The notes under the pieces were generated by a model that was given only the letters and a program-made list of their open reading frames with translations, searched no databases and had not been told where the DNA came from. A stretch of DNA of 21,513 bases from an uncultured Paracoccaceae bacterium (GTDB lineage Bacteria; Pseudomonadota; Alphaproteobacteria; Rhodobacterales; Rhodobacteraceae). Below are positions 1 to 7,161 of this stretch, one piece after another. Position 1 is the stretch's first letter. The number at the start of each line of letters is the position of its first letter. A program made the translations under genes and the position numbers. The stretch lies in contig CALESR010000073.1 of the NCBI GenBank assembly GCA_937907485.1, positions 1 through 21,513 on the forward strand, in the 5' to 3' direction.

Positions 1-938
1 TCCTGCGCAGGTTGCAGACGCTCGCGCTGCATCGCCGCTTCTTCGGCGGGTTGATCGACAAAGGTCATGCCGGCGGCTTCCAGCGTGATCCGCGCGGCCG
101 CCTGTTGCTCTTGCGCGGCGGCGCGCTGGGGGCCGACGAACTCAGCCCAGGTGTCGCGGAACAACTGCTGCTGCTCGGGTGACAGCTGGTCCCAATAGGC
201 GCGGCTGACGATGGGCATGTAATACGCCACCAGCATCCGGTTCAGATAGGCATGACGCAGCCCCGAGTCCTGCAGCGAGGCCGACACGATCGACACGTTC
301 GACGAGACGACGGCATCAACCGTCCCCTGTTGCAGCGCCAGCGGCACATCGGTGAAGGGCATCGACACCGGGTTGGCGCCGGTCGCCTCCAGATAGGCCA
401 CTGCGCCGACGCCGCCCGGATGGCGGACCTGCAACCCGCGCAGGCTGTCCAGCGAGGTCAGCGGGGCCACGGTGGAATAGGTGTTGATCTCGCCCAGCAT
501 ATACCAGCCGGTCAGTGCGACCACGCCCATGCGCTCGCCCAGCATCTCGGCCAGACGCTGGCCCAGCGGGCCATCGACGACGGTGTGCATCACCTCGGGC
601 GTCTGGCCCGAGAACATCGGGAATTCGAAGACGACGAGGTTCTGCTCGACCCGGCTGAGCGGCGCGGTGGATTCGATGGCCATGCCGACATCGCCGCGCG
701 CCACGGCGCGGGCGGAATCGCGGCTGGAGTAGAGTTGGCCCGAATCGAAGATCTCGACCGTCAACTCGCCGCCCGAACGCTGGGTCAGCGCCTCGGCAAA
801 ACGCGCGACATAGAGGTTGCGCACATGGCTTGCGGGGGTGTCGAGGGTGATGGTCAGGTTCGGCCCGGCAAAGGCCGGTGCCGGAGCAATCAGGGCCGCG
901 CAGAGCATCAGGCTGCGCAGGGGGCGCGAAATGGTCAT
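1..938 (-). CDS. TRAP transporter substrate-binding protein, DctP family (partial, C-terminus outside window)
   Basis: Periplasmic binding protein of a TRAP transporter; such proteins bind a carboxylate-type ligand and deliver it to a DctQ/DctM membrane pair, which would lie downstream beyond position 1. I translated the minus strand from the ATG at 938; about 312 codons are present without a stop. The N-terminus (MTISRPLRSLMLCAALIAPA, then PAFA|GPN) is a signal peptide. Typical DctP features follow: a Y-x-x-R-F-A-E stretch, the segment around SGQLYSSRDSARAVARGDVG, the MFSGQTPEV loop, and LRGLQVRHPGG, where the conserved arginine that pairs with the ligand carboxylate is expected. A strong ribosome binding site (GGGAGGAA, 6 bases from ATG) supports the start. 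Ligand specificity cannot be read from the sequence. The family call is firm. Confidence 0.93.
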   Translation of the reverse strand, partial: MTISRPLRSLMLCAALIAPAPAFAGPNLTITLDTPASHVRNLYVARFAEALTQRSGGELTVEIFDSGQLYSSRDSARAVARGDVGMAIESTAPLSRVEQNLVVFEFPMFSGQTPEVMHTVVDGPLGQRLAEMLGERMGVVALTGWYMLGEINTYSTVAPLTSLDSLRGLQVRHPGGVGAVAYLEATGANPVSMPFTDVPLALQQGTVDAVVSSNVSIVSASLQDSGLRHAYLNRMLVAYYMPIVSRAYWDQLSPEQQQLFRDTWAEFVGPQRAAAQEQQAAARITLEAAGMTFVDQPAEEAAMQRERLQPAQ

Positions 939-958
939 GTCAGGTTCCTCCCGTTCAC

Positions 959-972
959 GGAGCCTTGGCTCC
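959..972. repeat. 14-bp perfect palindrome in the TRAP gene leader
   Basis: GGAGCC-TT-GGCTCC lies between the putative promoter and the ribosome binding site of the TRAP binding protein. In the transcript it can fold as a 5-bp stem with a 4-base loop. It may affect leader stability or bind a protein; no function can be assigned. Confidence 0.4.
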
Positions 973-1006
973 CGCTCGGCAGGCTAGGCCCGGCGCGCTT
1001 GCCGCG

Positions 1007-1041
1007 ATACTAACGATTCGGGGTTACTGATAACCAATTGG
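1007..1041 (-). promoter_or_regulatory. Putative promoter of the TRAP gene overlapped by two palindromes
   Basis: On the minus strand a TAGTAT box (plus 1007-1012) lies 18-19 bases from TGGTTA/TTGGTT (plus 1031-1037), a fair sigma-70-like pair for the TRAP gene. The -35 part is covered by two adjoining perfect palindromes: GGTTA-CTGA-TAACC at 1022-1035 and CCAATTGG at 1034-1041. A palindrome on a -35 box is a usual place for a repressor operator. The regulator is unknown and not obviously encoded in the window. Confidence 0.4.
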
Positions 1042-1405
1042 AATATCGCACCCCGGTTGCGAACCCGGTCGGCGGCGGGCTGAGAGAGGGGGCGCGGCAC
1101 GAATGCCGAGATCAGGGTCTGCGCCGGTGGGAGGGGCGTCTGGCCTGCGGGCCCTGCCGGTCACGGGCTGCGGGAAACCAAATTTCCCCGATTTTCAGGG
1201 CATTGCACCATTTGCGCAAATGCGCTCTCGCTTCTGCACGCGGATCGGTCTAGGGGTCAGGAAACCGCCGGTCTGGCCGCGCGGTCTGTGCAGGGGGATG
1301 CCATGGGCTTTGACGCGACCATGGCCCAAGGCCCCCTGACGGTTTGGCGCGGCATGCGTCCTGCATCCGGCACCGCCAATGGCTCCCCCGTTCAGAAAGG
1401 AACGC
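1042..1405. other. Gene-free stretch between the TRAP gene and the small ORF
   Basis: I find no convincing coding sequence here: the short open frames have no ribosome binding site and no recognisable protein. It holds an inverted repeat GGGAAA-N5-TTTCCC (1172-1188) and a perfect 14-bp palindrome, CATTTGCGCAAATG (1209-1222), in a locally AT-richer patch. The stretch presumably carries the promoter of the small ORF at 1406, but I see no good -10/-35 pair. Confidence 0.5.
1209..1222. promoter_or_regulatory. Perfect 14-bp palindrome, candidate operator
   Basis: CATTTGCGCAAATG is its own reverse complement. It is flanked by a further GCATT (1200-1204) that mirrors AATGC (1219-1223). It sits about 185 bases ahead of the small ORF and 270 bases ahead of the TRAP gene on the other strand. 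A dimeric regulator is the natural reader; which one is unknown. Confidence 0.35.
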
Positions 1406-1573
1406 ATGATGGGCATTTCGACCCCGAAGAAACCCTTCAACCTCGTGGAATTCCTCGCCGAAAAGGGCAAGCCGCGACCGATGCGCAAGACCTTCCGCTA
1501 TCGCTCGGCCACGACGGTCGAGGACGAGGCCACCGAGGCGCCCGCCGCTGAGGGCGAGACGCCGCGCGAGTGA
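1406..1573 (+). CDS. Small conserved-looking hypothetical protein, 55 aa
   Basis: I do not recognise this protein. It begins MMGISTPKKP (start at 1406 or at the adjacent ATG 1409) behind a good ribosome binding site (AAAGGA, 5 bases from the first ATG) and is followed directly by a hairpin terminator, which together favour a real gene. There are no cysteines, membrane segment or signal peptide. Residues 8-34 are strongly basic (several K and R, with aromatic F and Y), residues 39-55 are acidic and alanine/proline rich, ending in ETPRE; the tail is probably disordered. It stands alone between the divergent TRAP gene and the yeiH operon. A cytosolic nucleic-acid- or protein-binding peptide would fit the charge pattern, but that is a guess. 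Confidence 0.6.
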   Translation: MMGISTPKKPFNLVEFLAEKGKPRPMRKTFRYRSATTVEDEATEAPAAEGETPRE

Positions 1574-1580
1574 GGTGCAA

Positions 1581-1606
1581 ACGGGCGTCCCCAAGGGGGC
1601 GCCCGT
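1581..1606 (+). terminator. Hairpin terminator of the small ORF
   Basis: Seven-base GC-rich arms ACGGGCG and CGCCCGT enclose a further CCCC/GGGG pairing around AA, giving a long stable hairpin 7 bases after the stop codon. The run after it (CTGGTTTCG) is only weakly T-rich, so termination may be partial. Confidence 0.6.
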
Positions 1607-1624
1607 CTGGTTTCGAGCCATTCA

Positions 1625-1654
1625 TTGAATTTATCGAACATTCCGTCCGATAAG
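1625..1654 (+). promoter_or_regulatory. Candidate LysR-type operator and promoter of the yeiH-lysR operon
   Basis: TTATCG (1631-1636) and CGATAA (1648-1653) are perfect inverted arms separated by 11 bases, the geometry expected of a LysR-family binding box. A possible -35 (TTGAAT, 1625-1630) and -10 (GATAAG, 1649-1654), 18 bases apart, overlap it. The LysR gene at 2703 is the obvious candidate reader. The repeat is seen directly; its use is inferred. Confidence 0.5.
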
Positions 1655-1715
1655 ACCTGTTTGAGTTATGGATTGCCCCGTGCGATGCCTGCGCGACCCG
1701 AATGTGGAGCGCCTG

Positions 1716-2693
1716 ATGTTACCCCCCTTTCCCGCTGTCCGTGCTGTTGTGCCCGGCCTTGTGCTGATCGCGCTGCTGGCGGCGCTGGCCTTTGCGCTGC
1801 GGGCCTTTGCCGGGATCACCGCGCTGAGCCCGATGATTCTGGCGGTGGTGCTGGGGGCGCTGTGGCGCAATACGCTGGGGCTGGCGAAGGGGATCGAGCC
1901 CGGCCTGCGGCTGGTGCTGCGGCGGTTGCTCAGGCTGGGCGTGGTGCTGCTGGGCCTGCAACTGACGCTGGCCGAGGTGGCGCAGATCGGTGTCGGCGGT
2001 CTGCTGGTGCTGGGCGGTGCGCTGGTCTCGACGCTGGTTTTCACCGAGTTTGCCGGGCGTTGGCTGCGGGTCTCGCCCGGTCTGACGACGCTGATCGCCA
2101 CCGGCACCGGGATTTGTGGCGCCTCGGCGGTGCTGGCGGCCAATTCGGTGGTCGGCGCCGAGGACGAGGACGTCGCCTATGCCGTCGCCGCCGTCACCGT
2201 GTTTGGCACAGCGTCGATGCTGCTGTTGCCGGTGTTGGGCGCGGCGCTGTCACCGCGCGACTATGGGCTGTGGGCCGGGGCGTCGATCCATGAGGTGGCG
2301 CAGGTGGTTGCTGCCGGGGCGGCGGGGGGCGCGGCGGCGCTGGCCTTTGCCAGTATCGCCAAGCTGACGCGGGTGGCGCTGCTGGTGCCGGTGGTGCTGG
2401 TGCTGGCGCGGCGGGCCGGGCGGCAGGGCCACGCCGATTTCCCGTGGTTCGTGCTGGGGTTCGCGGCGATGGTCGGGCTGGCCTCGACCGGCGGGTTGCC
2501 CGAGGCGCTGCGCAGCGGCGCGCAGCCGCTGGCGCAGGCGCTGCTGGCGATGGGCATGGTGGCGATGGGGCTGCAGACCGATCTGGCGCGGCTGCGGGCC
2601 AAGGGGCTGCGACCGCTGGCGCTGGCCGCGCTGGCGGCGGTTTTCATCGCCGGGGTCGCGCTGCTGCTGGTCATCGCCACGCGCGGGCTTTAG
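1716..2693 (+). CDS. yeiH: YeiH family putative sulfate exporter (UPF0324)
   Basis: Integral inner-membrane protein of the YeiH/UPF0324 family, usually annotated as putative sulfate exporters; transport activity is poorly tested. About nine or ten hydrophobic segments fill the 325 residues. Family hallmarks are visible: SPMILAVVLGALWRN near the start, GLQLTLAEV, the glycine-rich TGTGICGASAVLAANSVV loop, GASIHEVAQVVAAG, and the C-terminal GLQTDLARLRAKGLRPLALA. I chose ATG 1716 because GGAG lies 6 bases ahead; an in-frame ATG at 1668 would add 16 hydrophilic residues and has no comparable site. A LysR gene follows 9 bases after the stop, as yeiH and the LysR gene yeiE are neighbours in enterobacteria. 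The family call is firm; the substrate is inferred. Confidence 0.9.
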   Translation: MLPPFPAVRAVVPGLVLIALLAALAFALRAFAGITALSPMILAVVLGALWRNTLGLAKGIEPGLRLVLRRLLRLGVVLLGLQLTLAEVAQIGVGGLLVLGGALVSTLVFTEFAGRWLRVSPGLTTLIATGTGICGASAVLAANSVVGAEDEDVAYAVAAVTVFGTASMLLLPVLGAALSPRDYGLWAGASIHEVAQVVAAGAAGGAAALAFASIAKLTRVALLVPVVLVLARRAGRQGHADFPWFVLGFAAMVGLASTGGLPEALRSGAQPLAQALLAMGMVAMGLQTDLARLRAKGLRPLALAALAAVFIAGVALLLVIATRGL

Positions 2694-2702
2694 CCTGTTG
2701 GC

Positions 2703-3584
2703 ATGACCCTCGAACAACTCCGCCTCTTTGTCGCCGTCGCCGAGCGCGAGCATCTGACCCGCGCGGCCGAGGCGTTGAACCTGACGCAATCGGCGGCCTC
2801 GTCGGCGATTGCCGCGCTGGAGGCCCGCCACGGCATCGCGCTGTTCGACCGCATTGGCCGGGGTCTGCGGTTGACCGAGGCCGGGCAGCGCCTGCTGCCC
2901 GAGGCGCGGGCGGTGCTGGCGCGGGCCGAAGCGGCGCGGCAGGTGTTGCACGACATGGCCGACCTGACGCAGGGCAGCCTGAGCATCGCCGCCAGCCAGA
3001 CGCTGGCCTCGTGGTGGCTGCCGCCGATGATCGTGCGGTTTCGCCGGGCGTTTCCGGGAATCGCGCTGAGCCTGACGGCGGGCAATTCGCGCGAGGTGGT
3101 GGCCGAGGTCGCCGGGCATCGCGCCGATCTGGGCTTTATCGAGGGTGGCGAGCCGGTGGCGGCGCTGATCGACCGGCCGGTCGGTGGCGACGCGCTGCAT
3201 CTGGTGGTGGCGCCGGGGCATCCCTGGGCCGGGGCCACGCCCGATGCCGGGGCCTTGGCGCAGGGCGACTGGGTGATGCGCGAGCGGGGGTCGGGCACGC
3301 GGGCGCATATGGATGCGGCGCTGGCGGCCCTGGGCGTGGCGGCGCCAGCGGCCGCGCGGCTGCTGGAACTGCCGACCAACGAGGCGGTGCGGCAGGCGGT
3401 GTTGGCCGGGGGCGGCGCGTCGCTGCTGTCGCAACTGGTGGTCGGCGCCGATCTGGGCGAGGGGCGGCTGGTGGGGCTGGCCCTGCCCCCTGCCCCGCGC
3501 GCGTTCCGTCTGCTGCGCCACCCGGAGCGCCATCTGTCGCACGCCGCGCAGGCGTTCCTGCGGTTGCTGGAGGCCGGGGCCTGA
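2703..3584 (+). CDS. LysR family regulator, YeiE-like, paired with yeiH
   Basis: 293-residue LysR-type transcription regulator. The winged helix-turn-helix covers residues 1-60 (LEQLRLFVAVAEREHLTRAA, then LNLTQSAASSAIAALE and the RIGRGLRLTEAG wing), followed by a linker helix and a periplasmic-binding-protein-like effector domain from about residue 90 (GSLSIAASQTLASWWLPPMI). It starts 9 bases after yeiH and has no good ribosome binding site, so it is probably translated by coupling. In enterobacteria the LysR protein YeiE sits beside yeiH and has been linked to sulfite sensing; by analogy this protein may sense an oxidised sulfur anion and act at the inverted repeat at 1631-1653. The effector is inferred. 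The stop is only 4 bases from the stop of the convergent LysR gene. Confidence 0.9.
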   Translation: MTLEQLRLFVAVAEREHLTRAAEALNLTQSAASSAIAALEARHGIALFDRIGRGLRLTEAGQRLLPEARAVLARAEAARQVLHDMADLTQGSLSIAASQTLASWWLPPMIVRFRRAFPGIALSLTAGNSREVVAEVAGHRADLGFIEGGEPVAALIDRPVGGDALHLVVAPGHPWAGATPDAGALAQGDWVMRERGSGTRAHMDAALAALGVAAPAAARLLELPTNEAVRQAVLAGGGASLLSQLVVGADLGEGRLVGLALPPAPRAFRLLRHPERHLSHAAQAFLRLLEAGA

Positions 3585-3588
3585 AGGC

Positions 3589-4557
3589 CTAGCCCTCATC
3601 CTGCGGCGCGGTCGAGAAGGCCTCGGTCATCACCTCGCGGCACAGGGCGAAAAGCTGGCGCACATGCGGGTTGTGTTCCAAGAACGCGGCCTGGGCGAAC
3701 TGCACGCGCAGGGGTTCGATGCCTTGCAGCACCACGCGCGCGATCAGCGGGTCGCGCGGCCCGACCGCCCATTCCGGCACGATCGCATAGCCCAGCCCGC
3801 GCGCCACCAGTTGCGTGACCGAGGTGCTGCCCGAGGCCGTCGTGGTCACGCGCGGCGCCGCCTGCATCGCGCGGGTCAGAAAGCCCATCGCCAGCGTGCG
3901 GGTGGTCTGGTTGGGTTCATAGGTGATGAAGGGCCGCTCGCGCAGTTGGGCCACATCGGCCTCGGTCAGCGCGCGCTCGGACCAGCTGCGCGGATGGATC
4001 AGCGCCAGCCGGTAGGCGCCGATCTGCCGCGAGGTGACGGCGGGGTTGTTGAACACCCGCTCGCCCACCGCGGCATCGAGCGCGCCGTCCAGCATCATCT
4101 GTTCCAGCAGGGTGTCGCGTTCAAAGAAGGCCAGTTCGATATCCGGCGAGGTTTCGCGAAAGCGCTGCACGATTTCCGGGAAGAAATGGTGGAACAGCGC
4201 CTGCGGCACCCCGACCCGCAGGACCGAGCGTGCATCGCGCAGCAAGATGCGGATGCGTGAGAGGATGGTGTCGAGTTCCTCGCCCAGCGTCTGGTGCAGC
4301 GCCTTGCCCTGGGGTGTCAGCGTGACCTGCCGCAGGCCCTTTTCGGTGTCCAGCAGCCGCGCGCCATACATCTGTTCCAGCCGCCTGACATGGTTGGCGG
4401 CGGTCTGATAGCTGAGGTTCAATTCGCGCGCGGCGGCGGAAAACGAGCCGGTGCGCGCCACCAGATGAAAGGTCTGCAGCAGCAGGATGTCGATCTTGGC
4501 GCGGGACTCGTCGACCTCGGTGCCCGGGGTCGCGCCGCTGTCCGGGGGTCTGGGCAT
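3589..4557 (-). CDS. LysR family regulator closing the amino acid importer operon
   Basis: 322-residue LysR-type regulator. The DNA-binding domain is at about residues 24-84 (LLLQTFHLVARTGSFSAAAR, LNLSYQTAANHVRRLEQ, TEKGLRQVTLTPQG wing); the effector domain begins near residue 110 (SVLRVGVPQALFHHFFPEIV). About 23 residues precede the domain, longer than usual, but no alternative in-frame start was found. It starts 6 bases after the stop of the saccharopine-dehydrogenase-like gene with no ribosome binding site, so it is likely the last gene of the transporter operon and translated by coupling. That makes it the best local candidate to regulate the catabolic locus, although the palindromes at 8131 and 8205 do not have LysR T-N11-A spacing. 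Confidence 0.9.
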   Translation of the reverse strand: MPRPPDSGATPGTEVDESRAKIDILLLQTFHLVARTGSFSAAARELNLSYQTAANHVRRLEQMYGARLLDTEKGLRQVTLTPQGKALHQTLGEELDTILSRIRILLRDARSVLRVGVPQALFHHFFPEIVQRFRETSPDIELAFFERDTLLEQMMLDGALDAAVGERVFNNPAVTSRQIGAYRLALIHPRSWSERALTEADVAQLRERPFITYEPNQTTRTLAMGFLTRAMQAAPRVTTTASGSTSVTQLVARGLGYAIVPEWAVGPRDPLIARVVLQGIEPLRVQFAQAAFLEHNPHVRQLFALCREVMTEAFSTAPQDEG

Positions 4558-4563
4558 GGAGGG

Positions 4564-5658
4564 TCAGACCTCGATCACCGGCATCATTGCCGTCGAATGC
4601 AGACAATCAAAGAACCGGCTTTGCCGCAAGAGCGCAAGCGGCACGCTGCCCGGCGCCAGCAGCCCGGTTTGCGAAATCTGCCCGTGGCACATCAGGTCGG
4701 CCATCGCGCAGACATGCGCGGCCGGGGCGGTCAAGCCGGCGCTGTGCCAGGTCCCGGCGGCGTCCTGCTGCGCCGGGATCACCTGCTGAAAGCGCTGCAG
4801 CGGCGCGTCGGGGCTGCGCTGGACGTCGAGGGCGATGAGGACGCGGTCCTCCTCGACCAGCGGCAGGCCGTTCATCAGGAGCGAGCGCAGCAGGTGGCGG
4901 TTTTTCGCCAGACCGAGGTCATCCATGAGCAGGCGCATGTAATCGAGGTGGCCGGGATAGCGCAGCGTCTTGAACACCAGCGCGTCAACTTGCCCCTGTG
5001 ACTGCGCGACCAGCGCATCGAGGCTGCCGGCAGTGGTGAAACTCTCGAACGCCTCGCCGCCGAGGGTGAGGGTTTCCAGTTCCGTCAGCGGCGGCAGGCG
5101 GGTGCACTGGCCGTCGCGGATCGCCAGACAGGGCTGGCTGTATTCGACCAGCAGGCCATCGACGCCCCAGATATTGCCGTATCCCAGCCGGTTCGTGCGC
5201 CGTGCGGGCAAGACGCCGACATGCGCGGTGATGCGTCCGCTGGGGCCAAGGCCGCGCAGATGGTCGGCCACCAGCGCGGTGACATAGCCCGGCGCCAGCC
5301 CGCAGCCGGGGGCAAAGCCCTGCGGCGCGCCTTCGGCAATCGCCGCGATGGCCTCGGTCGAGGCGGGGTTTTCCGTCACGTCGAGGTAGTGACAGCGCCA
5401 TTGCCGCGCCATGCGGGCAATGTCGGCGGTGCCCGCCCAGGAATCGCCCGCCATGATGACCGCATCGGTGCCCGCCAGAAGATGCCCGAGGTCCGACGTC
5501 GTCACCCCGGCCCGCAGATCGACCGCCTGCGTCATGCCGCCGGGGGCGGCGGCCTCAGGATCGGGTGAGACCAGCAGGGTCTGGAACCGCGCATCGGCGG
5601 CCATCACCCCGGCGATGGTTCGCGCCATGCGCCCGGTGCCATAGACGATCACCCGCAT
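4564..5658 (-). CDS. Saccharopine/lysine dehydrogenase-like NAD(P)-dependent oxidoreductase
   Basis: 364-residue cytosolic oxidoreductase of the saccharopine dehydrogenase/lysine 6-dehydrogenase superfamily. An N-terminal Rossmann fold is shown by VIVYGTGRMA (residues 3-12); the family turn PGCGLAPGYV spans 117-126; the catalytic-domain hallmark KTLRYPGH spans 230-237. Members oxidise or form C-N bonds of amino acids such as lysine or saccharopine using NAD(P). The start at 5658 has GAGGG 7 bases upstream. It lies 9 bases after the importer ATPase gene and 6 before the LysR gene, so it is expressed with the transporter and should act on the imported compound or its product. The substrate is unknown: lysine 6-dehydrogenase, an opine-forming or -cleaving activity, or a cyclic imine reductase are all possible. 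Confidence 0.82.
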   Translation of the reverse strand: MRVIVYGTGRMARTIAGVMAADARFQTLLVSPDPEAAAPGGMTQAVDLRAGVTTSDLGHLLAGTDAVIMAGDSWAGTADIARMARQWRCHYLDVTENPASTEAIAAIAEGAPQGFAPGCGLAPGYVTALVADHLRGLGPSGRITAHVGVLPARRTNRLGYGNIWGVDGLLVEYSQPCLAIRDGQCTRLPPLTELETLTLGGEAFESFTTAGSLDALVAQSQGQVDALVFKTLRYPGHLDYMRLLMDDLGLAKNRHLLRSLLMNGLPLVEEDRVLIALDVQRSPDAPLQRFQQVIPAQQDAAGTWHSAGLTAPAAHVCAMADLMCHGQISQTGLLAPGSVPLALLRQSRFFDCLHSTAMMPVIEV

Positions 5659-5667
5659 GATGTGCCC

Positions 5668-6429
5668 TCAACCGTGAAAGCGCGACAGGAAGGCGCGCAG
5701 CCGGTCCGAACGCGGGTTGCGCAGGATGGCGTCGGGCGAGCCCTCTTCGGCAATCGCGCCGCTTTCCATGAAGATCACCCGGCTGGCGACATCGGCGGCA
5801 AAGCCCATCTCATGCGTGACCAGAACCATCGTCATGCCCTTGTCGGCAAGGCCGCGGATCACGCCCAGCACCTCGCCCACCAGTTCGGGGTCGAGCGCCG
5901 AGGTCACCTCGTCGAGCAGCAGCAGCGCCGGGCGCATCGCCAGCGCGCGGGCAATCGCCACGCGCTGTTTCTGGCCACCCGACAGATGCGAGGGAAAGGC
6001 GTCGCGCTTGTCGGCCAGACCGACCTGCGCCAGCAGTTCGGTGGCATAGCCCTCGGCCTGCGCGCGGTCTTCCTTGTTCACCACGATCGGGCCGCGGGTG
6101 ACGTTCTGCAGCACCGTCAGATGCGGGAACAGGTTGAAATGCTGGAACACCATGCCGACATGACGGCGCAATTCACCAACGCCGATCTGCCCGGCGCGGG
6201 TGCGAAACCGGGTGCTGACCGGCTGGCCGCGAAAGCTCAGCGTGCCGCCGCTGGGGGTTTCCAGCATGTTCATGCAGCGGATCAGCGTCGATTTGCCCGA
6301 GCCCGAGGGGCCGATCACGCCCAGCACCTCGCCGGGTTGAACGCTGAGGTCAATGCCGCGCAGCACCTCCAGCTTGCCAAAGGATTTGCGCAGGCCGGTC
6401 AGGGCCATCAGGGGGGGTGCGGAGGTCAT
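5668..6429 (-). CDS. Polar amino acid ABC transporter ATP-binding protein
   Basis: 253-residue ATPase of the GlnQ/HisP type that powers the importer encoded just upstream. Visible motifs: Walker A GPSGSGKST (residues 40-48), Q-loop VFQHFNLFPHLT (about 95-106), signature LSGGQKQRVAIARAL (149-163), Walker B LLLLDE (169-174), H-loop VLVTHEMGF. I prefer the ATG at 6429, which has GAGGA 7 bases ahead overlapping the permease stop; an upstream ATG at 6468 would overlap the permease by 29 bases and add 13 atypical residues. The segment after the short strand LSFRG (RTRAGQIGVGEL) is slightly longer than in HisP. The family is certain; the ligand depends on the binding protein. Confidence 0.95.
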   Translation of the reverse strand: MTSAPPLMALTGLRKSFGKLEVLRGIDLSVQPGEVLGVIGPSGSGKSTLIRCMNMLETPSGGTLSFRGQPVSTRFRTRAGQIGVGELRRHVGMVFQHFNLFPHLTVLQNVTRGPIVVNKEDRAQAEGYATELLAQVGLADKRDAFPSHLSGGQKQRVAIARALAMRPALLLLDEVTSALDPELVGEVLGVIRGLADKGMTMVLVTHEMGFAADVASRVIFMESGAIAEEGSPDAILRNPRSDRLRAFLSRFHG

Positions 6430-6439
6430 CGCCCGGTCC

Positions 6440-7102
6440 TCAATCACTGCGCCGCATGCGGCGTTCAAAATGGTCCGCCACCTGCGTCAGCGGGAACAGC
6501 AGGGCGAAATAGAGCACCGCGGTCAGGGTATAGGCCTCGAGCGGGCGATAGGTCGCGCTGTTGACCATCGAGGTCATGTAGGTCAGTTCGGCCACCGAGA
6601 TCGCATAGAGCAGCGAGGTGTTCTTGACCTGAATCACCGACTGGTTGATGAAGGCGGGCAGCATTTTCTTGATCGCCTGCGGCAGCACGATGTTGACCAT
6701 CACCTGCACCCCCGACATGCCCACCGCCTGCGCGGCCTCGGTCTGCCCCTTGTCGACGGCGAGGATGCCGCCGCGGAAGATCTCGGCATAGAACGAGCCG
6801 ACATAGAGCGACAGGATCATCAGCCCGGCAGTGCTGTTGGAAATCGTGAAGCCGAGGATCATCGGCAGCGCGTAATAGGCCCAGAGGATCTGCACCAGCA
6901 GCGGCGTGCAGCGGAACAGTTCCTGATAGCTGCGCGCCAGCAGGCGCAGCGGCGCGTGGCGCGACAGCCGGGCAAAACAGGCCAGCAGGCCCACCGCCGA
7001 GCCGATCAGGATCGAGCCGAGTGTGTATTGAAAGGTCTTCCAGACGCCCCAGAGGAACAGGTCATAAGACAGAAGGACCGTGTAGAAATCCCAATCATAC
7101 AT
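6440..7102 (-). CDS. Polar amino acid ABC transporter permease
   Basis: 220-residue inner-membrane permease of the HisM/GlnP type with about five transmembrane segments. The start (MYDWDFYTVLL) and the segment around RSYQELFRCTPLLVQILWAY are typical; the EAA loop that contacts the ATPase is at EAAQAVGMSGVQVMVNIVLPQ. ATG 7102 has AAGGA 7 bases upstream and is preferred over an in-frame ATG at 7126. It is the only permease gene in the operon, so the transporter probably uses a permease homodimer. It lies about 60 bases after the binding protein gene and a few bases before the ATPase start. Confidence 0.95.
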   Translation of the reverse strand: MYDWDFYTVLLSYDLFLWGVWKTFQYTLGSILIGSAVGLLACFARLSRHAPLRLLARSYQELFRCTPLLVQILWAYYALPMILGFTISNSTAGLMILSLYVGSFYAEIFRGGILAVDKGQTEAAQAVGMSGVQVMVNIVLPQAIKKMLPAFINQSVIQVKNTSLLYAISVAELTYMTSMVNSATYRPLEAYTLTAVLYFALLFPLTQVADHFERRMRRSD

Positions 7103-7161
7103 GGGGTTATCCTTAGCTCTGGGCAAAAAGGGGCCGGGCGTGGTGCCCGGCCCCGTCAGGG

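Noticed and set aside
1038..1339. Short plus-strand open frames in the gap before the small ORF
   Set aside because: They lack ribosome binding sites, overlap each other in different frames and have no recognisable sequence.
3585..3588. Terminator between the convergent LysR genes
   Set aside because: Only four bases separate the stops and no hairpin with T-run is visible, so no terminator is called.
2250..3599. 449-residue open frame on the minus strand
   Set aside because: It runs antisense to yeiH and the LysR gene, is dominated by R, Q, G and P, and matches no protein family; a typical shadow frame of GC-rich coding DNA.
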